In this document: positions 53,551-64,000 of the stretch, piece after piece
Layout of the letters: each line of letters starts with the position of its first letter
Numbering within the stretch: the stretch's first letter is position 1
Origin: Whalleya microplaca
Lineage: Eukaryota; Ascomycota; Sordariomycetes; Xylariales; Xylariaceae
DNA: 64,000 nucleotides
NCBI GenBank assembly: GCA_022497155.1
Contig: MU385786.1
Span: 62,001 to 126,000, forward strand
Direction: 5' to 3'
Translations under genes and position numbers: made by a program
The notes under the pieces: model-generated
What the model was told of the DNA's origin: nothing
The model's input: only the letters and a program-made list of their open reading frames with translations
The model's database searches: none

Positions 53551-53634
53551 GCTGTGCTGTGCTGTGCTGTGCTGTGCTGTGCTGTGCTGTGCTGTGCTGT
53601 GCTGTGCTGTGCTGTGCTGTGCTGTGCTGTGCTG
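53551..53634. repeat. Pentanucleotide microsatellite (GCTGT)n, about 17 units
   Basis: Sixteen exact copies of GCTGT plus GCTG run from 53551 to 53634 without interruption. A five-base unit shifts frame each time, so short open frames occur on both strands, but this is not coding. It lies between the convergent mL40 and rho2 genes. Confidence 0.95.
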
Positions 53635-54616
53635 CGAACGCGACATCCATGGTGTATTGCAACTCTTGCGTATGAAGTAGCTTTTTTTTCTGCTCTCTCA
53701 ATTCCAAATATATCGACCATTCATTCCAACATCATCATCGTCCACATGCTGATTCTGGCGTGCGATAGATAATAGGTACTGTACTCTCTGTCTGTTCTCT
53801 GTCTCCCTGCCTTGAACCCCCCTTCCTAGCTAAGTAGCTAGCAAAATAATCGCCCGAGCAGCAGCAGTAGCAGCCGTCGATCCCGGGACAAATTGGTAGG
53901 TTACCTAGGAAGGAAGGAAAAAGGAGAGGGCATCGGAAAGGGGGGAGCTCCAATAGCTCCAGTAGGTAGGTAGGATAGTTGATCCTTCGCTTTCTATGTC
54001 AAAACACCGTTGGTAATACAAAATCGGCCTCCCGTTCCATAAGTTTTTCTTGTTTTTGGTTTCTTTCTCTCTCTCTCTTCTTCCAGAATTATTAGTTCCG
54101 AGCAAGGTTTGTCTCATCCGCCCGCGCGTCCGTCGAACAGTCAGTCTCTTCCCAAGAAATAAAAACTTAGAGCAGATAGATGGGCGGGTAGGTTAGGTGC
54201 GTTGGTAAGTTGGTTCGTGTCGATGCCGTTCGTTGTAGGCCCGGGATTTCAGCGAGAGTATTTTCTCCAATTCGGTGGTGGTGATGGTTGGTTGTGATGC
54301 ATGATGTGTGTGGTATGTGGTGGGCGAGCAGCACGCGCGTTCGCCTCGGTTTCATTTCCGTCCTTCGTTCCTGCCATTCTCCCGCCCTTCTCCCTCTTCC
54401 CTCTGAAGCTCCAGAGTTCGTTTGTCCATTCATCCGTTCACCCATTCTGCCCGTCAGTCCGTGACTTTCGATCGTGTTGCTCCGGCATGGCCCTTCCTCT
54501 CTTTCGTCCCATTTCGTCTCGTCTCGTCTGGAGACCATCCCGTCCCGTCCCGTCCGCTCCGCTAAGAGACATCCATCCATCCATCCCCCGTGAATTTTCT
54601 TCCACCCTCCACCCCC
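53635..54616. other. Convergent intergenic region and likely rho2 3' UTR
   Basis: About 1 kb rich in C/T runs (CTCTCTCTC near 54068; CATCCATCCATCC near 54570; CGTCTCGTCTCGTC and CCCGTCCCGTCC near 54515-54553). No gene is supported. It probably includes the rho2 3' UTR, because the frame ends at 54617. Confidence 0.5.
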
Positions 54617-55778
54617 TCATAATATGACGCAGCAGCCGCCGCGCTCGCCCTTCTCGAACGTCAGCAGCGCGGCGCGCGTGGCGGCCTCGAACACGTCGTC
54701 GACGCCCTCGCCGCTCAGGCTGGAGCACTCGAGGTACTTGCGCGCGCCGATCTCCTGCGCGGCGGCGTCGCCCTGCCGCTCCGTCACGAACTTGAGGCTC
54801 TTCTTGCGCATCTCCTCGATCGCCACGGGGTCGTCCCGCAGGTCCTTCTTCAGACCCACTAATATGATCGGCACCCCTGGACACCGCTCCGTCGCTTCTT
54901 CTATCCACTGTGTGTTTTGCGTTGCCTGTTAGCTTGTTTCATGTTTTATGTTATGTGTTTATTTTACACTGGCCCCCCGCCTGGAAATAGGGGGCATAGG
55001 TATATTATATGAATGATGTTAATGCGAAAAGGAGCACGATGGTGGTGGTGGTGGAAGAGGGAGTCGTAGGTAGGATAGGTGGGATGGATAGGTAGGTAGG
55101 TAGGTAGGTAGATAGGTTGCTGGCTAACCTTATGCTTTACGTTGTCGAGGGAATCGGGTGTATCGATCGAGAATCCTATTAGTAGCACATGCGCTTTCGA
55201 GTATGCCAGTGGCCGCAGCCTTTCGTAGTCCTCCTGGCCTGCCGTATCCCATAATGCTAGTTGTACCGACTTTCCGTCCACTCTGCAATCTGTAACGTAG
55301 TTTTCGAAGACGGTCGGGATCTGAGAGATGAGCGTATCAGTCACAGGTCTGCGATATGGTTGGGTCGCATTCAGCGTTGCTTACGTAGTGCTATTTTGAG
55401 TTTGGTTAGCAAGTGTGACAGAGCTCGGGTAGACGGGTAGGCGGAAGGGGGGCAGTTGAACACTTACAGTTGGGAAGTATCCTAAGGTGAAGACACTCAA
55501 TAAAGAGGTCTTGCCGCAAGCTCCATCACCAATAATGACTAGTTTCCTGGAAGTAAATCAGCATTGACGCTACAGGTAGTCGGTGAAGCGTGTGAAGAGG
55601 CATGTAGGCTCGTCGGGCCATGAGAATGCGTTGCGAGTCTTGAGGTAGGGGGTCAAAACAATCACGAGCTCCAAATGATGACGTCGTGTAGTAATGTTGC
55701 TTCGAAAACAATCAAAAGGGATCGACAGCTGAATTCAGCATACCTGCGAATGACATTCGGGGGATTCGAATTCGCCAT
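54617..55778 (-). CDS. rho2: Rho-family small GTPase, Rho2 type, with a 6-nt microexon
   Basis: Model: complement(join(54617..54907,55129..55320,55385..55390,55468..55546,55744..55778)), 200 aa. G1 motif GDGACGKTS is near residues 18-26; switch I reads [13 protein letters not shown]3 is [13 protein letters not shown]. The Rho insert region EDP-like segment, [17 protein letters not shown], and the C-terminal CCVIL (CaaX box CVIL with Leu, predicting geranylgeranylation, preceded by a second Cys) complete the protein. The segment [20 protein letters not shown] and [13 protein letters not shown] match fungal Rho2, which works in cell polarity and wall integrity through alpha-glucan synthesis. 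The 6-nt exon 55385..55390 (CACTAC, His-Tyr) is needed to restore switch I; leaving it out would delete the conserved Tyr. Both flanking introns have GTAAG donors and CTAAC/CTGAT branch points. Confidence 0.9.
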
Positions 55779-58700
55779 TGCTCGACGCGGAAAGAACCAA
55801 TCTCGAAGAAAAGCGGTGATCTGTCTGTCGGGGCTGGTGTCGATAATAATACAAGGCTCGGATAGTCTGGAACACCTCAGCTAGGTGGCAGATATCGAGG
55901 TCGTATGTTCGTCGCTCTCGAGTTGAGATAGGCGAGGAGCGTTCGGGGATACTCAAGTTGACTGACGTGAGTTTCGAGCGTAGAGGCCTCCACGTCGGTC
56001 TGGATTGTTGCGATGGATGGTCCTCGAGTATTGCGTAATGATGCGTTCGTAGATCTGATAAAGGCAAATTCTCCTTTTTTTCCCCTTTCGTGTTGTTTTT
56101 CTGGCGATTAACCAAACAGAAAAATAAGTCGAATACGAGAGCGACCTTCGCGCCAGGCATGGACAAAAAAGACCGGGTTCCGCGGTAGAATTTAAAGGCT
56201 GCTCAAGGATTCATCTGTCAATTCTAGGCCGGGTTGGTGGACTCTCGCCCCCCTGCCAGTTGTAATTCAGCTTCACAAAAACAATAATCCTATGCAATTG
56301 GCCAGGTTCAACCCCAGTATGGATTCTCAAACAGCTCTTCTACAGAGCACGGCATATTAACTTTTTATGTAAATAGCTGCGAGATACCGCCACTTAGCTG
56401 TAGCGATCCCCGAAGCTGTTACGTTACAGGTGCCGGGCTGCTCAAACAACACGCTGGAGGCAGTGCCACAGCATCACCTAGGTAGTTAAACAGGTGGGGG
56501 CTGTGGATATTCACGAAAGCTGAGGGCCAAATCGAAGAGCTAATGACACGATTGGTCTGATATTGGATGGCCTCAGATAGGTTGATGAAACTGATGGAAC
56601 ACCGCGCACAACTGCTGAGTTGGCTCCTAGATTGTAAAGCCTCACTCGAAGGGCTATATGTGTCCTTCATCACAACATACCTACACCCGTACCTATCATG
56701 ATGTTGCTTTGAAGTCCTAGGTATTCCTTGAACGTTGTCCGTTATGTCCATCGCGTCCCCACCAATTGGAGGTTGGCATATCCCTGGCAGGTCGGCAGGC
56801 GCTTTCCTGATAGCCTATATGAAGATACTAGGCGCTTGATCGAGTAAAAACTGAAGCTGACCGCCTCAGTGCTGGGCGTGTTGGTTGATTGAGATCGCCC
56901 AACGGCTGCAGGTCTCACAATAAAGAATGGATAATGCATGTCTCTGCTGCAAACTCACCCATAACCCAATAGCAGAATGCCATGATAACCGTGTCCCACC
57001 ACGCACACTTGTGACGAGATCGTGGAGAAAACATCAAACAACTAGTATAGATTGACATGATTGGTCTGGTATTGACGAAAAGTAAATACCGAATATACAA
57101 AATAGACCTCTCGGGGCCGGGCCTTGAGAGGATGAATTGGGTTTAATATCCAGGTTTGCTGATTATATATAGTTATTGTAATGCGGTATCACCTATATTG
57201 GAATTGCCATTGTCAATAAACCTTTGCTGAAGTTGTTCAATGGCCATTCGTACCACAAAGTCAAGACTCTGTGGTTCAATAGATCCAATAACTGAGAGTC
57301 TGACTAAGACCAATACCTTTTGGTTGTGGTTGTTATTATTGTAGTTATTGCTAGAAGAGTAGAAGTGTTGAGTCGCCAAATACACTTAAAGAGGATAGAC
57401 CGAACTTATCACAGTAGTGCCGAGTTTAGGCGACATAAGACGAGGTAAGACGAAGTGAGCCAACAACAGTCAACCATGGAAATGTCGCAAAGTAAGACCA
57501 GGGTGTTATCAGGAATAGGCCGGTTGTCTTCCTTCGTTCCTTCGATGCCTCTGAACGGTTGATCAATCTCATCTGCCCACTACTTACAAGATGTTCGCAC
57601 AAGATGGAGGGAGGATTTCCGAGAACCTGGACGGCCGTGCTTCAAAGGTGTACGTAAGTAGAGGGGCACAGGCAAACTCAGAAAAGAAAGAGAGAGAAAG
57701 ACACTTGTTAGCTCAAACACTTAAAAGACAGCATTTAAGTAATAGATGGGGGAGTATAGTCTGGCAGTAAGGAATGCTAAGATATAGACACAGACATGGA
57801 GAGCTTGGCAAGGCACAAGGTAATTGATTGATTTATTATAGTGGACTATGGATGGATGGTGGATGGTGGGATGGTGGACGACGCGCTTCATCTCACATGC
57901 AGTTGCTGCAGATCTAGACTTCCACTGCTTGCACTGGCAGGCAGGCGCGGGCAGGCGAGGGCACGTAGGCAGTCCTGTCGGTCTGTCAGTCTGGCAGTCT
58001 TGGGCAAGGGTAGAAATTCAACCCTTTATTTATTTATAAGGTCATGTGACTTGGAGAGTATAAAGTGCACAATGCACAGACCACTTTGATCTTGCGATTA
58101 AGTGAGGAAGAGAGGGGATGTTGCGACAGGTTTGGATGATGATTCTATTAAAGGAAGGCGGACAAGGCAGGCAAAAGGCAGACAGGGCAAGGCAGGAAGG
58201 AAGAAGGCAGGAATTATTATACCTCGTTCATCAGTAACGACAGCCCTGACCGGCAAAACTGGGGCCCATTGGAGGCACGGGCAGCATGCAGCACGGCAGC
58301 CACACAGGTTTAATGGGCAGGAGGTACGTACCACAAGCCAGGTAGATAGGTGTATGTAGCTTGTACTTTCGAGATTGGACGTACATGTACTAGGCAGGCA
58401 TGTACATATGTACATGCCTCATTAGATTTCGAAACGTCCATCTTTTGCAGAAGGCCGTGACTGACTGTAGACGCCAACATCAACCACAGTGCCACGCCTC
58501 GAACTACAAACGCAATCACCACAGCAATAACCACCCACGTCTTCGGTTCCCTGAGGTAAACCAGCCCGGCTTCCCTTGACTCTTGACCACGACCTGCATT
58601 GTTCACAGTCCACCTGCCCTGCCTGGGATTGCGACTGTCTAATAAGCCCTGCTTCGGCTCCGGACTGTCGCCAATTTCCCTTTTGACCACTTTCGAGAGG

Positions 58701-58921
58701 GGCAGCACCACGCTGATTTGCCTTCTTCAACACCATAATACCCCCCAAACAAAGCACCACGGCATTCATTTACCTCCCGAACTTCTGAATTATCCGCTGA
58801 CCCATTCAGCTTGCTTGTTTCCCCATTCTTAGCAACCTGGAAGATTCCCTGGATTCCCTTCCAGCAGCACATCGATCGCACATGACTCCATTCGGCTCCG
58901 CGTCTTAAGCTCCCTTTCGGA
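55779..58921. other. Long intergenic region with rho2 and nst1 promoters, no gene seen
   Basis: About 3.1 kb between divergent genes. No supported gene; a minus-strand frame at 57173-57385 (Asn-rich) is probably chance. Short GGCAGGCA/GGCAAGGCAGGCA repeats occur near 57930-57965 and 58160-58200, and TGGATGGATGGTGGATGG near 57848. The last 250 bases before 58922 are C/T-rich, typical of a leader. Confidence 0.5.
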
Positions 58922-61900
58922 ATGCCTGCCAACAACAACCGACAGCAGGCCTCGCAGGCTTCACAGGCCTCGCAGGCCGCTGCTGCATCATCATCCGCAC
59001 CGAAGGCTACCGCCAAGTACACGAACAAAGATGGGACAAAGTATATCTCCGTCCCCAAGTCCTCTGCTTCCACCCCGCCGGCCCAGCCCTCGCCAACCAC
59101 CACTTCGTCTTCCAGAAGTGGTGTCCCGACCAACAACCCACCTCCCGCTGCCGATATACCTCCTGCGCCGCCCGTGAATCGCAAGAAGCAGAAGCGCCGG
59201 GCCAAGGCTGCTGCTAAAGCTGCCGCAGAGCAGGCCGAGGCGGCCACGGCGAATGGTCTCCCGAGTCCGGCGTCTACGAGCAGTGCCCCTCTTCCTCACC
59301 CCACAGAGGCCCCTCAGAAACCAGCGCATCATATTAGAATTGCCCTACCGACCGACAATCATGCCCCTCATGGTCACATTCATAGTGATGAAGACTGGGG
59401 CGATGAGACAGAAAGCGATGACGGTCAGCACCTTCAGCATCTTCAGCGCCCATCGACCAATGGCTCGGTGCTGAAGCCCAAGAAGCCCAAGAAGAAGACG
59501 AAGAAGAAGGGGCTAGTCGACGAAGACGTGCCGATCCATAGCTCGGGGATATCGAAGGAGAAGATATGGAACACGTCCGGCCGCGAGGAGCGCGAGCGGA
59601 TCAAGCAGTTCTGGCTCGGGCTCGGCGAGGACGAGCGAAAGTCACTAGTCAAGGTCGAGAAGGACGCTGTGCTCAAGAAGATGAAGGAGCAACAGAAGCA
59701 TACCTGTAGCTGCACCGTCTGTGGGCGCAAACGAACCGCGATCGAGGAAGAACTGGAAGGCCTGTATGACGCGTACTACCAGGAGCTCGAATCGTTTGCG
59801 AACCAGCCTCACAGCCATCCGCATGGTCCTTCGATGTTCGCCCCGCCGAAGCGGTTTGGGCCCATGACGGGACTACATCCTCCGGGGGCCCTGCCTTCGA
59901 GATATCCCGGCCACCACTCGCCCCCCCGTGCCCATCTCGTGGAGCACATAGACCCCGAGGAAGATGAAGAAGAGGATGTCGAGGACTATAGCGACGAGGA
60001 TGAACTAGATGACGAAGAAGAGGAAGATGAGCCTGAGGAGATACCTCGTGATTCCTATCCGCCCAACGACTTCTTCAACTTCGGCCAAAGTCTGACTGTC
60101 AAAGGTATGTTCTGGTTTCGTCATGCTTGTATACAGTGTGTTTTAAATAACATGTCGCAGGCGGCATTCTCACTGTGGCAGACGACCTACTCAAAAACGA
60201 TGGCAAGAAATTCATTGAGATGATGGAGCAGTTGGCCGAGCGCAGAATGGCACGTGAAGAAGATGCTAGGGATCATTATGCTGGCGGATACGGTCACCCC
60301 ATCAACGGCAGCTCGTTACCGAATTCCCACAACCATCCCCCGCCCGACGACGACGAATACGACGAGGAAGATGAGGAGGAAGAGGAATATGATAGCCAGG
60401 ACGAAGAATACGAAGAGGAAGAGGTACCTAGCGGAAGTTCGACATGGCTTGTACCTTCACTGACCTTGTGTGCCAGGACACTATGACCGACGAACAGCGC
60501 ATGGAAGAGGGTCGCCGGATGTTTCAGATCTTTGCTGCGCGCATGTTCGAGCAGAGAGTACTAACTGCATATCGGGAGAAGGTCGCCAAGGAACGCCAGG
60601 AGAAGCTACTGGAGGAATTGGCCCAGGAAGAATCACAGGAGTCAAAGCGGAAAGCTAAAAGGGCAAAAGACGCGCAAAAGCGAAAAGAGAAGGCGGCCCA
60701 GAAGAAGCAAGCCCAGCTCGAGGAGAAAGCGAAGCGGGACGCAGAGCAGGCCGCAGAAGACCAAGCGCGCATAGAAGAGGAGAAAAGGAAAATCGAGGAA
60801 GTGAGACTCAAGGCAGAGGAGAAACGAAAGAAAAGGGATGCCCAGAAAAAGGCCGAGGAAGAGGAACGCCAGAGAAAAGAACTTGACCGACAGCGGCGCG
60901 CCCAGGAGCAAAAAGAGAAGCAAGCGGAACAGGAACGGAAGCTCCGCGAAGCGAAAGAGCGCGAAAAGAAGCTGAAGGAAGAGCAGCGACGCAAAGAGCA
61001 AGAAGCTCGTGAACTTAAGGAGCGCGAGACTCGGGAACGGAGGGAGAAGCATGAGAAAGACAAGCGGGACAAGGAGTCCCGAGCCGCTCATGCGAAGACC
61101 GAACGGGACGCCAAGGAAAGGTCGAAGCAGGAAGAAAAGGCCATGTCGAAAGCTGCAGCTTTGGCAACCCCTATTCCGACTCAGCCGTCAAAGAAACAGC
61201 ACCCTGTCTCGGTCCCTGCACTGCCTCATCAACCCCCGACACACCCATCACCTCAAGTCGCCGTTGCGACTCCTGCTCTACCTAAAGCGCCTACGCCCAT
61301 GAAACCTCGATCCGTCTCGCAAGAGGTGGCAAGATCGGTTTCGCAAGCGTCTCCTTCGGCTTCAGGTCCAAGCCAGAACGCCTCGCCGCATCCCCTCACT
61401 CCGCTGCACACGAGTCCCGGCCCTATTGGACCACCGAGCAAGACTTCGTCCACTGGGCCTTCGAGCGGAGCACCTTTGGCGCAGCCGGCGTCTCCACTCC
61501 ATGGAGGAATGAAAAGCCCGCCCGGCTTACCGCAGGGTCCGTTCAACATGGGTCAGCCCCCGATAGGGATGCAGTATCCCCCCGGGATGCCGCCAACGGC
61601 GCCTGGGTTTGGTCGAATGCACGATCCAATATACTCTCCTGTACCTGGGAACTACCGGCACGGGGGCATGCCAATACCACCCCCAGGCTTGGCCGGGCCT
61701 ATGGGTGGGCGGCCTTTTCCGATGTCGCATCCACCGCCTGGATTTCCACAGCCAGCAGAACAGTCTATATCAAGTATGCATCACCAAGGATTCTCCCCTG
61801 AGAATGCATCAGGACAACCTTCGTCTCATTCGCGTCAAGCGTCTGCATCCTTCGATGCGAGTCCCCTGGACCCTAGAGGACCCGGCGGTACACCTCAGCC

Positions 61901-62630
61901 AATTAGTAGGCCAACGCCTATTGGTAGACCAGCAAGTATAGTCCATGAACAGCGGAATCACAATTTATCCTCAGAACTCGACACCCTGAGCAATCAACTT
62001 GGCAGTAGTGCTCTACTAGAAGACTCGGAAGAACAATTTCTAAATTCTGGGCCTACCCGAGGAAGCACTGCTGCTCCAGGGCCGCATCGGGCTCCAGGAC
62101 CTCGGCCGTCGTTCCCTAGCGCGCCATTCCCAGATCCGGCATATGGCCCACCTATTGGATGGGGTCCTCCACCGGTATTCCCACCTCCCGGTTTCGGTAA
62201 CCCCGCGTGGCCTCCGCACCCTGCGTTTAGTGCTCCGCATCCCGGCATGCGACCCACGCAGCCCCGGTCCGTTGCCGTGCGTCAGATGCTTGTCCGGGCA
62301 TGCAAGGACTTGGAGAATCACGCCGCCGACGTGAATGGATACATAGATCTGCCGGCTATCAAGGGCCACGTGGATTCCATAAATCTTCCGCCGACCGAGC
62401 CTGTATCCGAACGGGAGCTGTTGGACATGTGCGAGACTGAAGGCAATCCCCAGAACGGAGGCGGCAGCTTCGATGTCCGACGCGACGACAACGGCAAGGT
62501 TGCGATCCGGTTCGAACCCGACGGAGCATTGATCCCGCCGGGCTATCCGCGCAGCATCGGGGCTCCTGGCGAAATCGGTAGTCCCATCGTCGGGGCCGGA
62601 TCACCTAGCGTGTTCAACTCGCGGAACTAG
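58922..62630 (+). CDS. nst1: Stress response protein Nst1
   Basis: Model: join(58922..60104,60161..60423,60477..62630), 1199 aa; introns of 56 and 53 nt. The N-terminus is Ala/Pro/Ser-rich, with a [17 protein letters not shown] patch. Then come the hallmark [20 protein letters not shown] and [10 protein letters not shown] near residues 260-290, acidic Asp/Glu runs around 340-380 and 440-480, and [29 protein letters not shown] across exon 1-2. A block [26 protein letters not shown] leads into a long Lys/Glu/Arg coiled coil (about 200 residues) and a Pro-rich tail. The order and length match fungal Nst1, a negative regulator of salt tolerance in yeast (linked to Msl1). The CxCxxC-like cluster with His may bind metal. 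Intron 2 is flanked by a poly-Glu codon run, where the reading frame would also stay open on the unspliced strand, but the DTMTDEQRM junction is conserved. Confidence 0.93.
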
Positions 62631-64000
62631 AGGTTAGACTCCGTTCGAAGATTATTTGATTGATTGCCTAGGCCCCGTTCAGTGCCTCTGGAGGATTAGT
62701 AGGTTAGCAAGCAAGCAGGCAAGCAGGCAGCAGGACTGGCATTTTTCTTATCGCCGACAAAAAAAATTCATCATGCATACATACTATCATCTCTATGTGG
62801 GGAAGGGATGTGGAAGGGAGAGGTTAAGCCTCGAGAAAACAACTAACAGGGCCGCTGCTGGGTGAGCATTGCGCGGCACCCGTTCCGTTGTATTGTATTG
62901 AGTAGATTACACCAACGCAGATTCATTCGAAGGGGGGGCGTGTTTTTTTCGAACAAACAAACCTCGATATGGGAAGCATTCTTATGCATGAATTCTTTGA
63001 TTCTGTTTTATGCGTGAGTGAGAGAGTGAGAGAAGTTCTTCTTTTGGAGTCTGAGGGCTCTCTACTCTCTATGCGCAAGCGTGTGTGCTTGTTGCGGCCT
63101 TGATTTGCGGTGTTTATGGACCGTTGATAGGGTCGTCGTTACGAATGAGAACATCGTTGAGCAGTCCGCACACCACATACAATTCCCTTCCCTGTCCCAA
63201 ATCAGCCATAGATGTGTATTGTGTAAAAATGTAAATCAGGTGGCACATGGCCATCTTGACTTCTTCTGTCTACGTAGATATTATAGGTAAGTTGTAATAT
63301 GTAGTCCTTGGATATATTGCATCCTACCTAGGGGCCCTCGAAGTTTGAGGACACGACTTTGGTCAATGGACGTCAAGTCACGTACACTTTAGGTATGTAC
63401 CGCCTGTTGTTCTAATATAAACTGTGTCGAGTACCTAGCTGGATCATGTAGGGTTAAGCTGCATGCTTACAGGTGATACATATTTACACAGTTGCGGCAC
63501 TGTTCAAGACCTGGGTAGAACTCGACCTGCCACTTGTTCAGCGGGCAGTTTTCTAGTCATATTGGGCCGCTGTATAACCTAGCTGTAAGTCAGCTGCCTC
63601 TAGACGGCTATGAAGTCTCGCCTCGGGCGATGAGGGACTTGCCAGTAGGCTACGTAACTCGTGTACTTAATGCCGGCATGTTTCTGAGTACATATCCATG
63701 TACCATTAGCGGACTAATTACATAGGGATCTAGTTGGGAAATAGGACTGAGAAATACGTACCCGAAATATTCGAAGTCCTGGGGCATGTGCTAGGATAAG
63801 TGAAGCTCGCATGAGCGTTATTGTATCCCATGGGATGGAGGGAGACAATAGCGTAATGATATATACGTAAGGCGGGCTTTTAAGAGGCACTACATGTTAT
63901 ATAGGTGGAATAAATCATCTACGCTGAGATGGTACTTAGACAGCTTCCAGAATATGGAAATTGCGAAGTGGGATGGTACTCTAGCAACAAGCAATGGGAA
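62631..64000. other. 3' flank of nst1 and TA-rich intergenic region
   Basis: A GCAAGCAAGCAGGCAAGCAGGCAG short repeat lies near 62706-62730, probably in the nst1 3' UTR. The rest, to the window end, shows no supported gene. Confidence 0.5.

Noticed and set aside
53527..53772. Open frames through the GCTGT array (Cys/Ala/Val repeats)
   Set aside because: A pentanucleotide repeat without stops opens several frames on both strands; nothing outside the repeat is coding-like.
54438..54908. Alternative frame covering the last rho2 exon
   Set aside because: Overlaps the GTPase exon in another frame; the GTPase motifs and the CaaX end are decisive.
57173..57385. Asn-rich 70-aa minus-strand frame
   Set aside because: Arises from an AAT/TTG repeat-like stretch; no start context or homology pattern.
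60524..61091. Ser/Phe/Leu-rich minus-strand frames opposite the Nst1 coiled coil
   Set aside because: They are the complement of Lys/Glu/Arg codons; Nst1 on the plus strand is a recognised protein.
1..64000. CRISPR arrays, prokaryotic operons, ribosome binding sites
   Set aside because: The DNA is fungal nuclear: introns, fungal protein families and no spacer-repeat arrays.

Overview
The window is nuclear DNA from a filamentous ascomycete (Pezizomycotina). Genes are carried on both strands and interrupted by short introns (mostly 48-75 nt) with GT(A/G)AGT-like donors, CTRAY-like branch points and YAG acceptors. Family content points the same way: Nst1, fungal Rho2, a TRAPPC12-type protein, a fungal mL40, an aspartyl-tRNA synthetase/DUF2156 fusion (ErdS) and PLAC8-type proteins. 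Class and species cannot be fixed from sequence reading alone. Gene islands of normal GC alternate with long TA-rich tracts that lack genes and hold decayed repeats with C-to-T/G-to-A type differences, which fits repeat-induced point mutation (RIP).

Layout: 1-6.7 kb holds the 5' part of a Dal5-type MFS transporter (-), an SDR dehydrogenase (-) and a secreted berberine-bridge-like FAD oxidase that ends in KDEL (+). 7.7-18 kb holds two long, largely disordered proteins, a tandem tRNA-like (SINE-like) repeat and a PLAC8 protein. 18-25 kb is mostly gene-poor: a small hypothetical gene, a strong hairpin, a possible RIP-broken gene, a 1.3-kb pyrimidine-rich tract with several tandem arrays, and a GC-rich island that ends in a T-run. 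25.2-33 kb holds a multi-spanning membrane protein (-), an alpha/beta hydrolase (-) and, divergent from it, ErdS (+). 33.8-43.1 kb holds a degraded LTR, a membrane-tailed kinase-like protein (-), a DHA1 MFS transporter (+), an orphan protein with a GDID motif (+) and TRAPPC12-like (-). 43-49.6 kb is gene-poor, with one orphan gene, a solo LTR and a 16-bp tandem repeat. 49.6-62.6 kb holds an AT-hook protein, mL40, a TGCTG microsatellite, rho2 (-) and nst1.

The most notable system is the ErdS gene at 30.1-32.9 kb. ErdS charges tRNA-Asp and then moves aspartate onto ergosterol, which gives ergosteryl-aspartate. The alpha/beta hydrolase that shares its upstream region (starts 1.8 kb apart) is a natural candidate for the matching ergosteryl-aspartate hydrolase (ErdH). 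If so, this is a compact write/erase module for tRNA-dependent sterol aminoacylation. The ErdS call rests on domain order and motifs; the hydrolase assignment is inference.

Exon boundaries were read by eye from splice signals and reading-frame continuity. In every multi-exon model the exon lengths sum to an open frame. Functions follow family motifs; no database search was run.
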